Source: Gammaproteobacteria bacterium (GTDB lineage: Bacteria; Pseudomonadota; Gammaproteobacteria; Pseudomonadales; Pseudohongiellaceae). Taken from it: a DNA stretch of 56,369 bases. Below the pieces are notes generated by a model. That model did not search any database. It was not told the origin of the DNA and saw only the letters and a program-made list of their open reading frames with translations. Below are positions 1-8,483 of this stretch, piece after piece. Location: the NCBI GenBank assembly GCA_016764875.1, contig JAESQX010000026.1, positions 1 to 56,369 on the forward strand, in the 5' to 3' direction. Position 1 is the first letter of the stretch. Every line of letters starts with the position of its first letter. The position numbers and the translations under genes were made by a program.

Positions 1-643
1 AATTTTGGTGGGATTATGCTATTGCTTTTCATATATCCAGTTGTCTCATGCAAATTGCCGGAACGCTGGCGGGTTTCAACGAACGTTTAGCATACAGATA
101 ACTACTCTTGCACTACTTAGCAAAATCCGATCTGGCTTACTGCAACTTTTGTATCGCCGCGAGTCCCCCATGCAACCAAGACTTTGTCTTGCGGCTCCGT
201 GTTTTTTGAGCTGCTGGGGTATCCCGATGTGGCCCGGGGTATCATTATGTATCGCTTCCCGGAAACAACCGCAATTGACGGCCACCGAAAAGGGCCGAAC
301 ACAATACCATCGGGAAAATATATGTCAAGTTGAAGAACCAGGCGGGCATTCCCGGTATTAATGTAACCGGTTGATATAATGTAATAAAATACGGCACCCC
401 TCGGTGTCATCAGGATCTGATTAGTGGTAACCGGTAATGCGTATTTTTGTTTTGTGAGGCCCGCTGGTCGCTGCTGGCAGCGAGGTCTGTTGTACCTGCT
501 GCCAGCCCTTTATTAAAGGCACCTGCGGCGCCTTGGTATTACTTGATAAATGCACTTAGGTGCTTTAACCTTGCTCGTCTTGACCCTAGGGTTTCTTAGC
601 ATCGTCAGTTCTATTTTTTAAAATCCAGAGAGGCGAAATAATC

Positions 644-1228
644 GTGAATTCAAAATTAACGCGTAGACGCTTCATCAAGGGAGTTATCGCTTCCGGTGTA
701 GCTGTCACTTCAACGTCGCTATGGTATTCGGCACAAGGTCAGGCACGGCCTGCCGGTGCTGTCGAGCGTCTCATTCGAATCAATGTAAATGGCCAAATGC
801 GCAGCGTGGATGTGGCACCCCAGGAAACCCTGGCTTCCACACTTCGCTACAAACTTGGGCTCACCGGAACCAAGCTTGGCTGTAATCGTGGAGAGTGTGG
901 TGCTTGTACCGTGCTTGTTGATGATACGCCCAGCTACGCTTGTTCCGTGCTCACCCAATCAGTCAAGGATAAAAGGATAGAGACTGTTGAGGGCCTGGAA
1001 TCACCGAACGGTGACTTACACCCTGTACAACAGGCGTTCGTGGAAGAGCTGTCTCCACAGTGTGGTTATTGCACGCCTGGGCAGGTGATGTCTGCGGTGG
1101 GATTGCTGCGAGCGAATCCGAACCCAACCAGAGAGGAAGCACGGCAGGGGCTGGCCGGTAATATCTGTCGCTGCGGCTCCTATGACTCTTACCTTAACGG
1201 CGTTATGCGCGCGGCACAAATAGGATAA
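644..1228 (+). CDS. Tat-exported (2Fe-2S)-binding subunit of xanthine dehydrogenase-family molybdenum hydroxylase (PaoA-like)
   Basis: GTG start; N-terminal twin-arginine RRRFIKG; plant-type 2Fe-2S motif GCNRGECGACTVL and second cluster motif CGYCTPGQVMS...GNICRCGSY. Confidence 0.93.
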   Translation: MNSKLTRRRFIKGVIASGVAVTSTSLWYSAQGQARPAGAVERLIRINVNGQMRSVDVAPQETLASTLRYKLGLTGTKLGCNRGECGACTVLVDDTPSYACSVLTQSVKDKRIETVEGLESPNGDLHPVQQAFVEELSPQCGYCTPGQVMSAVGLLRANPNPTREEARQGLAGNICRCGSYDSYLNGVMRAAQIG

Positions 1229-1233
1229 TAATC

Positions 1234-2475
1234 ATGGCATATATGCATATTGGTAAAGATTTTGTTCCTCAGGATGTGCCCGGCAAGGTCACTGGTAAAA
1301 TTAAGTACGCTGAAGACTATGCCCGTGACGGGATGGTTTACGCACGCTTACTGACAAGTCCAATCCCCCATGGGCGGGTTGTGGACATTGATCCTTCCGA
1401 AGCGCTGGCGATGGACGGTGTATTTGGTATTTTAACGGCGGATGATGTTTATCCCGATGGAGAACCAGAAGGCACTGGCCTGAAGGTATTGACCAATCTG
1501 CCTACGCTGGTGGGGGAACCTATCCTGGCGGTGGCGGCGATAGATGAAAAAACGGCAGAAACAGCCATCTCCAAAATCGCCGTAACATTCGAAAGATTGC
1601 CCTTCGTACTTGATCCTCTGGAGAGTCTTGTTGAAGGCGGCCCCGATGCCTATAACGAAGGTAACAGTTTTATTTTCCGACAGGGCTTTGCCACCGAAAA
1701 ATGGTCACGTGACGAGGTAACGAGATTCCAGAATGGCAATGAGCCTTCTGCGGATGGATTACAGAGCTGGGAATACGGCGATCTGGAAGCTGCATTCAGC
1801 GAATCGGCCTTTGTCTACGAGACCGGATTTACCACGGCCGGTTATCCCCATATGTCCATGGAGCCGCGCAGCGCCATGGTTTACTGGGAAAACGGCAAGT
1901 GTTATCTCCATGGAACGTCTCAGAGTCTTACGGCAGCAGCCGAAGGTTTGGCACGAATAGTTGGTTGTCCCATTGAAGATTTTGTATTTATCAATGAGGC
2001 CACTGGCGGTGGATTTGGCCAGAGAGCACGTGCTTCCAGTCTTCCAAGCGTGGCGATACCAGCCAAGCTATCACAGAAAATCAATCGTCCGGTAATGATG
2101 CGCATAACCCGTGAAGAGGAATTCACCATTGGGGGAGCCCGTCAGGGATTGCAGGGCTGGATCAAGGTTGGATTCAAACGCGATGGCACCATGGCAGCCA
2201 TGGATCTGTTTATCATTTCAGATAACGGTGGTAAAGGTGGTGGCTTTGATGCCAACTCTGCAGCCGGGGCGGTAAGCGTTCTTTATCAAACCGAAGCGAT
2301 TCGATTCAGAAATTCTTCCATTGCTACCAATACGGCTCATCGTGGTGCGCAACGTGGTCCCGGTGAAAACCAGATTATGGCCATTGTTTCTCCCATCATG
2401 GACAAGGCTGCAGAAGAATTGGGTATTGACCGCCTTGAAATTCGCAGACTGAATGCGGCCAGACTGGAGATGTGA
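1234..2475 (+). CDS. Molybdopterin-binding catalytic subunit, N-terminal part (PaoC/IorB-like; ORF interrupted)
   Basis: IGKDFVPQDVPGKVTGKIKYAEDYA start, GGGFGQRA motif, AHRGAQRGPGENQ; ends at TGA 2473-2475 where homologous sequence continues in another frame. Confidence 0.88.
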   Translation: MAYMHIGKDFVPQDVPGKVTGKIKYAEDYARDGMVYARLLTSPIPHGRVVDIDPSEALAMDGVFGILTADDVYPDGEPEGTGLKVLTNLPTLVGEPILAVAAIDEKTAETAISKIAVTFERLPFVLDPLESLVEGGPDAYNEGNSFIFRQGFATEKWSRDEVTRFQNGNEPSADGLQSWEYGDLEAAFSESAFVYETGFTTAGYPHMSMEPRSAMVYWENGKCYLHGTSQSLTAAAEGLARIVGCPIEDFVFINEATGGGFGQRARASSLPSVAIPAKLSQKINRPVMMRITREEEFTIGGARQGLQGWIKVGFKRDGTMAAMDLFIISDNGGKGGGFDANSAAGAVSVLYQTEAIRFRNSSIATNTAHRGAQRGPGENQIMAIVSPIMDKAAEELGIDRLEIRRLNAARLEM

Positions 2476-3656
2476 GTGGTCCAACCAGCACACCGTTTAC
2501 CAGTGCCTATATGCCTGAAGCACTGGCACAGGGCGCTGCCGAATTTGGCTGGGAGGCAAAGAAGGGCCGAGCCAGACAGCGCAACGGAAGCAAAGTAACG
2601 GGTCTTGGTATTGGACAGGGATACCATAATGCAGGCCGTAGTGGTATGGACGGAATTGTCAGGCTTATGCCTGACGGTCGTCTGGCCGTTCACAGTGGTG
2701 TAGGTAACCTTGGAACTTACTCGTACGCCTCTACTTCAAGAGCAGCGGCCGAAGTATTGAAGATTCCCTGGGATAGAACTGACGTAATTGCCGGTAGAAC
2801 CGACAACCATTTGCCAATGACGTCAGCTCAGGATGGCAGTAACTCGATATTTACCAACACCCGTACCAACTTTGGTGCGGCTCAGGACCTGCTGGCGAAA
2901 ATGAAAGAGATTGCCGCCATGGATCTTGGTGGTGCGGCAGAGGATTACGATATTGAGAACGAGAGAGTATTTCAGATTGCCGACAGCAGTGTAGGCATGA
3001 CGTACGCTCAGGTCGCTCAGCGGGGAATGGAACTGGGCGGTAAATTCACCGGTCAAGCAGAAGTTCCAGAAGAAATGAGTGAATTTTCAAAGTTGTCCGT
3101 TTCTCGTCTGGCAGGGTCAGCTTTGATGGGCCTCTTTAAAGACAGTCGCCATAATAATAATCCCCCAGGATTCGTAGTGACTTTTACCGAGATTGAACTG
3201 GATCTGGAAACGGGTAAGTTTGAAATTCTCGAACTGGTGAGTATTGCTGAATGTGGCACGGTAGTACATCCACAAGGACTGGCTAATCAGCTACGCGGAG
3301 GTGCAGTATGGGGAATTGGCCTGTCTGCACTGGAAAGACATCTCTATGATCCACAAAATGGTATGCCGGCAAGCACCGGTTACTGGCAGAGCAAGGTGCC
3401 GACCATTCTGGATACGCCACTGCAGATAACCACCGGTTGGGTCGATTTGCCTGATCCGGAGAATCCCGTAGGTGCCCGAGGTATTGGTGAACCTGCCATG
3501 GGCGGAGTATCCGCCGCTTTGAACGGCGCCATAGCTGACGCATTGGGCGGGCATCTATTTAACGCTGCTCCAGTAACTACAGACATGATCATTAACCATC
3601 TAGCAGGAACTTCCGAGTCAGCGAAGCCTCTTGCACAAAATAATTTCCGAGGTTGA
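2472..3656 (+). CDS. Molybdopterin-binding catalytic subunit, C-terminal part
   Basis: GTG start overlapping the previous stop (GTGA); PFTSAYMPEAL...AAEFGW; C-terminal GARGIGEPAMGGVSAALNGAIADALG with the family's catalytic Glu motif. Confidence 0.87.
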   Translation: MSGPTSTPFTSAYMPEALAQGAAEFGWEAKKGRARQRNGSKVTGLGIGQGYHNAGRSGMDGIVRLMPDGRLAVHSGVGNLGTYSYASTSRAAAEVLKIPWDRTDVIAGRTDNHLPMTSAQDGSNSIFTNTRTNFGAAQDLLAKMKEIAAMDLGGAAEDYDIENERVFQIADSSVGMTYAQVAQRGMELGGKFTGQAEVPEEMSEFSKLSVSRLAGSALMGLFKDSRHNNNPPGFVVTFTEIELDLETGKFEILELVSIAECGTVVHPQGLANQLRGGAVWGIGLSALERHLYDPQNGMPASTGYWQSKVPTILDTPLQITTGWVDLPDPENPVGARGIGEPAMGGVSAALNGAIADALGGHLFNAAPVTTDMIINHLAGTSESAKPLAQNNFRG

Positions 3657-3657
3657 T

Positions 3658-4653
3658 ATGGTAGCCACATCACATGACGTAATGCCCGATATTGAACTTT
3701 ATCAGCCTACTGATGAAGAAAATGCACTGGCACTGGCTGCAACATTGGGCCAGGAAGGTTGGTTGTTGGCAGGAGGCCAGGATACATTCGGTTGGCTGAA
3801 GGATCGCAATAAGCATCCATCCGCCATGATCGAGCTGACCAGGATTGATGCCTGGAAAGGTATCACCGAAACTGCGGATGGAATAGAAATTGGAGCACTC
3901 ACCACTCTGACTGATATTGTCAATGACCCGTTGATTCAGTCACGCTATTCACTGCTTTCAACGGCAGCTAGCAGAGTGGCCAGCCCGCAAATTCGCAATG
4001 TGGGAACCCTGGGCGGGAATCTGAATCAGGATGCCCGTTGCTGGTATTACCGCAGGGGTCTCGATTGCTATCGAGCTGGCGGTAATATTTGTTACGCAGA
4101 TTCTCCAGAGGGCCTGAACCGCGAACATGCGTTGTTCGGCCAGAGTCGTTGTGTTGCGGTGAGCCCGTCCGATACGGCTCCTGCTCTGGTTGCTCTGGAT
4201 GCCACTATGGTGGTATCAAGTGAAAATGGACAGCGACTGATTGATGCAGAGGATTACTTTGTTGGGCCTGCTGTGGATATTGTCAATATGACGGTCCTGC
4301 GGCCGGGGGAAATTCTGACCGCTATTCGACTACCCAATACCTGGGCTAATGCAGAGTTCTACTTTGAAAAGGTTGCTGACAGAAATGTCTGGGACTTTGC
4401 GCTGGTTAATGTTGCAGCGGCAATCAAGGTTTCTGGAGGCAACATCGAAGATGCCCGGATAGCGTGCGGCGCAGTCGAGTGTGTTCCCCGTCGTCTTACT
4501 AATGTGGAAAGTGCTATTAAGGGTAAGGCGCGTTCTGAAGACACAGCAAATCAGGTAGCATCTTTGGCCAGTGACGGCGCGCGAGCATTAAATTACAACC
4601 ATTTCAAAATTCCATTAATGGAAAATCTGGTTAAGCGCGCAATTCGTGGTTAG
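3658..4653 (+). CDS. FAD-binding subunit of molybdenum hydroxylase, PaoB-like with extra Cys-rich loop
   Basis: RNVGTLGGNLNQDARCWYYRR, SPSDTAPALVALDA; CoxM/PaoB family; ATG at 3658 preferred over the TTG at 3631. Confidence 0.9.
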   Translation: MVATSHDVMPDIELYQPTDEENALALAATLGQEGWLLAGGQDTFGWLKDRNKHPSAMIELTRIDAWKGITETADGIEIGALTTLTDIVNDPLIQSRYSLLSTAASRVASPQIRNVGTLGGNLNQDARCWYYRRGLDCYRAGGNICYADSPEGLNREHALFGQSRCVAVSPSDTAPALVALDATMVVSSENGQRLIDAEDYFVGPAVDIVNMTVLRPGEILTAIRLPNTWANAEFYFEKVADRNVWDFALVNVAAAIKVSGGNIEDARIACGAVECVPRRLTNVESAIKGKARSEDTANQVASLASDGARALNYNHFKIPLMENLVKRAIRG

Positions 4654-4717
4654 AAGTAAATTGATTGAAGGGATATGCCGTTAAGGCTATTAATAAAAAT
4701 TTAAAGGGGGAAGTACC

Positions 4718-5485
4718 GTGGGTGAGATAGTTCGCTATAAGCGCGATGTATGGGGTGAGGAGGTAATTCTTGGGGTATCCTGGGACTTGCTCTGGGTCGT
4801 GGCAGTTGCCGTACTTGTTTTACTTGCCGCCCATGCAATCATCATGGCTGCACTTGCCAATAAAAAGATGGATAAGCCTTCTGCCGAGGGACGGCGTGTG
4901 AGTCGGCATGATGTATTTGACCGAGCGTTTCACTGGATTACAGCTCTGGCGATATTCGTACTCATTATTACCGGCGTCGCTCCAATCATCGGCCTGCGAA
5001 TTGCGTGGTTGAATATACACTGGATCTCCGGGTGTATTCTGACTTTGGTCGTTGTGCTGCATATTATTCGTGCTATTTTCTGGCAGGATCTCAAGGCCAT
5101 GATTCTCAGTCCTACTGATTTTGGCGAGCCCTTTGACTCCGCCCAGAAGCCGGGCAAATATTCCTTTGAACAAAAGGGAATGCATTGGGGAATAACGCTG
5201 GTTGCCGGCACTGTAATTGTTACTGGCGTGATTTTGTTCTTGCAGATTGATACTCCATTCTGGGACCGCACCAACAGTATGGCTGAGAGCCAGCTCGGGT
5301 TGATGTTCTTGCTACACGGTTTATCGACTCTTGCTCTTATTGCGCTGGTTGCGACCCACATTTATTTCGCGCTTCGCCCAGAAAAGCTGTTTTATACTCG
5401 CTCCATGATTAAGGGCTGGATCTCTGAAGAAGAAATGGCCGCGAACCACGACACCAGCAAATGGTCTCCTAAAGAAGCGGAGTGA
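4718..5485 (+). CDS. Membrane cytochrome b (formate dehydrogenase gamma/cytochrome b561-type)
   Basis: Multiple TM segments with spaced His (FDRAFHWITALAIF, NIHWISGCILTLVVVLHIIRAIFW); directly follows the Mo hydroxylase genes. Confidence 0.82.
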   Translation: MGEIVRYKRDVWGEEVILGVSWDLLWVVAVAVLVLLAAHAIIMAALANKKMDKPSAEGRRVSRHDVFDRAFHWITALAIFVLIITGVAPIIGLRIAWLNIHWISGCILTLVVVLHIIRAIFWQDLKAMILSPTDFGEPFDSAQKPGKYSFEQKGMHWGITLVAGTVIVTGVILFLQIDTPFWDRTNSMAESQLGLMFLLHGLSTLALIALVATHIYFALRPEKLFYTRSMIKGWISEEEMAANHDTSKWSPKEAE

Positions 5486-5491
5486 TGATTT

Positions 5492-5516
5492 GCCCCTGCC
5501 AGTTTGCAGCAGGGGC
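5492..5516 (+). terminator. GC-rich hairpin downstream of cytochrome b (no U tract)
   Basis: GCCCCTGC-N9-GCAGGGGC perfect 8-bp stem. Confidence 0.4.
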
Positions 5517-5636
5517 GGTATCAGTCCACTGAGTGGCCAAGGCAAAAATTGATTGCTATTTACCCTGTGGCCCCTGCTGGAACACAACCGTTACCAAATT
5601 TATAGATACTACGTATTTAACTTTAACTGAGTTGGA

Positions 5637-6035
5637 ATGACAGTGATAAACGACGACATAGAAACCATAGAATCGGGCTACGAATTTCTGCTGGCGTATG
5701 CCGCGCAGGGAAGGCCCGCAGATCTTGAATCAGGCCCTGGTCCCCATGCAAGACCAACAATAGAAGGTATGTTCAAGGCCATGCAAAATATTGCCGGAGC
5801 GTTTTCCAGCAGTGCTGATAATTTTGAACAGCTCATTGCAGATGATTGTAATAGAGCGGGTGCCGCACTGGGGTTTATCCTGTCCCAGGATAAAATCGGT
5901 TCGGAAATTGTTGATAACCTTAATGCATCAATTCACCTGCGAGCGGTGCTGACAGATATGTTTCTCTACGGCGAGGCCAGGGAGCCGTTGGTCGGTCCTG
6001 AAGACAAGCCGCTGTGGGAAGAGGCAAAGAGCTGA
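5637..6035 (+). CDS. Hypothetical protein, 132 aa
   Basis: Intact ORF, same strand as the Mo hydroxylase cluster, followed by a strong terminator. Confidence 0.6.
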   Translation: MTVINDDIETIESGYEFLLAYAAQGRPADLESGPGPHARPTIEGMFKAMQNIAGAFSSSADNFEQLIADDCNRAGAALGFILSQDKIGSEIVDNLNASIHLRAVLTDMFLYGEAREPLVGPEDKPLWEEAKS

Positions 6036-6092
6036 CAATTTACAAAGTCAGCACAGGGGATCGCTGATTAATCTTCGGTTCCTTTCAATAAT

Positions 6093-6129
6093 AACGGGAT
6101 GAGTGGCAGCAGTCTTCATCCCGTTTTTT
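6093..6129 (+). terminator. Rho-independent terminator
   Basis: AACGGGATGA / TCATCCCGTT inverted repeat followed by a T run. Confidence 0.88.
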
Positions 6130-6182
6130 ATCAGGCAGGATACCCGTATTTAACTCCCGGCTAATCCGTTAATTTTCTTACT

Positions 6183-7187
6183 ATGTTTGAATGGCCTCCC
6201 AAGCTTCAGCTAGCACAAACCCCAACTCCTCTCACCCCTCTGGAGCGGTTTTCAAAGCAGTTTGATGATCTCACTATATGGGTGAAACATGACGAACTCA
6301 CGGGCATGGAGGTCTCGGGCAACAAAATCCGCAAGCTCGAGTTCTCCATTGCCCAGGCTCTGGAAGATGGCTGCGATACATTAATTACCTGCGGTGGCGT
6401 GCAATCAAACCATTGTCGGGCCACTGCCATATTAGGCGCCCGCCTTGGCTTGAAGGTTCGCCTGATCCTGCGAGGGGAAAAACCCGATGTGGCCGATGGC
6501 AACCTGATGCTGGACTATCTTGCCGGGGCCGAAATTTCGTACCTTCCCGTTAAACAATGGTCAACTCATCCCGATGTTGGAGCTCAATTACAGAAGCAGT
6601 ATCTTGCTGAAGGGCATAAAGCCTGCTTTATCCCGGTTGGAGCCAGTGATGAAATTGGGATATGGGGTTATATTGCGGCCTGTGCGGAGCTAAAACAGGA
6701 TTTTGAAAACCTTGGTCTGGAGCCGGATTATATTGTAGTCGCAACCGGATCAGGTGGTACCCAGGGAGGGCTGATAGCGGGGCGTGCACTCATGGGATTA
6801 AAGGCCAGGATTCTGGCCTTTAATGTCTGTGATGATGCCGGGTACTTTGAGCGGAAAATCCGCGGAGATCTGACTTTGTGGCGGAAACGCTATGGGATTG
6901 AGCTGGATGTAAGAGAGCTTGAGATCGATACTGCCGAGGGTTATGTGGGGCCTGGTTACGCCTTAGCCGGTCCGGAAGTTTTTGCCACTATCACTGAATT
7001 GGCCCGCTGCGAGGCACTGTTCCTTGATCCGGTCTATACAGGCAAAGCATTCCATGGCATGGTTAGTGAGCTGCAAAAAGCCCGGCAGGGACAGCAAACC
7101 AGGATGCCGGGTGCGAAAAATGTGGTGTTCATCCATACCGGCGGATTGTTCGGGGTTTTCCCGCAAAAAAAGGGCTTCGACTTTTAG
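6183..7187 (+). CDS. PLP-dependent D-cysteine desulfhydrase / ACC deaminase family protein
   Basis: TPLTPLERFSKQFDDLTIWVKHDELTGMEVSGNKIRKLEF, SNHCRATA, ATGSGGTQGGL. Confidence 0.88.
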   Translation: MFEWPPKLQLAQTPTPLTPLERFSKQFDDLTIWVKHDELTGMEVSGNKIRKLEFSIAQALEDGCDTLITCGGVQSNHCRATAILGARLGLKVRLILRGEKPDVADGNLMLDYLAGAEISYLPVKQWSTHPDVGAQLQKQYLAEGHKACFIPVGASDEIGIWGYIAACAELKQDFENLGLEPDYIVVATGSGGTQGGLIAGRALMGLKARILAFNVCDDAGYFERKIRGDLTLWRKRYGIELDVRELEIDTAEGYVGPGYALAGPEVFATITELARCEALFLDPVYTGKAFHGMVSELQKARQGQQTRMPGAKNVVFIHTGGLFGVFPQKKGFDF

Positions 7188-7233
7188 AACCGTGAGCGTG
7201 ACGAAGAAAGGATTTCCACAACGGGTGCCAACT

Positions 7234-8454
7234 ATGAAAATTCACTATATAAAAGTACCAACGATACTGCTTGCAGGATTGCTGGTATTGGCAGGTTGCG
7301 ATGATATGAGCTCGGGCCAGCTTGCAGACGATGTACCACAGACAGCGGCTTCTCAGGAGCAAAATACAGGCGGTGTCGATGGCACCTCAGGTGCAACTGA
7401 CAGTAATCAGCCACCGGCGCCAACGGGTAATATGGAGGAAAACGAAGCACAGTTATTGTCGAATACCATCCAGCTAATATCCGACGGACATCGTTCCGGT
7501 GAGGGTTACTTCAGCTCTGACGGTAGTCGCCTGATCTATCAGAGTGAGGAATCTGGCAGCAATCCATTTTACCGGATTTATATACGGGACTTGCGCACTG
7601 GAGCCACCAGCGCGGTATCACCGGGGGTTGGCCTCACCACCTGTGCCTGGATTCACCCCACACTGGATCGGGTGATATTTGCTTCCACCCATGAAGATCC
7701 GGACGCCCTGGCGAAGCAGGCCGAAGAGATCGCTTTACGGAAGAAACCCCAGGAGCGTGCCTACGCCTGGGACTATGATCGACATTACGATATCTACGAA
7801 GGTAATTCCCAAGGTGGTGAGCTGGTTAATTTAACCAATGCGCCAGGCTACGATGCTGAGGGCTCCTACTCTTCAGACGGTAGTAAGATCCTGTTCGCCT
7901 CCAATCGAGAAGCCTATCAGCGAAACCTGAGCACGGCGGAGCAGAAACTGTTTGACGACGACAGCTCTTATTTTATGGATCTATACATCATGAATGCGGA
8001 CGGTAGCGATGTTCAACAGCTTACTTTTTCTCCAGGCTATGATGGTGGGCCTTTTTTCAGTGCAGATGATCAGAAAATAGTATGGCGACGTTTCAACCCC
8101 GATGGCAACAGCGCGGAGATCTGGACTATGAATGTTGACGGTAGCAATCAGCGCCAGCTGACCGCCGAGGCCATGGTTTCCTGGGGGCCGTATTTCCATC
8201 CTTCCGGGGACTACATCATCTTTTCAAGTAATGTCCTGGGGCACGCTAATTTCGAATTGTTTGTTATCGATACTGAAGGCCAACATGAACCGGTTCGGGT
8301 AACCAATACCGAGGGCACTGATATACTCCCGGTTTTCTCACCCGACGGATCACAATTGGCATGGAGCAGCACGCGCACCCCGGACGGGACTTCGCAAATT
8401 TTCATGGCGGACTGGAATGATCAGATCGCCAGGGAATTGCTGGGGCTGCACTAG
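7234..8454 (+). CDS. TolB-like beta-propeller lipoprotein
   Basis: Lipobox LLVLAGC; repeated SSDGSKILFASNR / SPDGSQLAWSSTR PD40-type repeats. Confidence 0.82.
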   Translation: MKIHYIKVPTILLAGLLVLAGCDDMSSGQLADDVPQTAASQEQNTGGVDGTSGATDSNQPPAPTGNMEENEAQLLSNTIQLISDGHRSGEGYFSSDGSRLIYQSEESGSNPFYRIYIRDLRTGATSAVSPGVGLTTCAWIHPTLDRVIFASTHEDPDALAKQAEEIALRKKPQERAYAWDYDRHYDIYEGNSQGGELVNLTNAPGYDAEGSYSSDGSKILFASNREAYQRNLSTAEQKLFDDDSSYFMDLYIMNADGSDVQQLTFSPGYDGGPFFSADDQKIVWRRFNPDGNSAEIWTMNVDGSNQRQLTAEAMVSWGPYFHPSGDYIIFSSNVLGHANFELFVIDTEGQHEPVRVTNTEGTDILPVFSPDGSQLAWSSTRTPDGTSQIFMADWNDQIARELLGLH

Positions 8455-8483
8455 CGGGCTATTTAACCTCTGATTAATTATAT

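Noticed and set aside
2440-2480. Programmed -1 frameshift site
   Set aside because: No X-XXY-YYZ slippery heptamer at the junction; kept only as a split/frameshift observation
6982-7233. N-terminal extension of the 6982..8454 ORF
   Set aside because: Overlaps the D-cysteine desulfhydrase gene; the true start is ATG 7234, giving a proper lipoprotein signal
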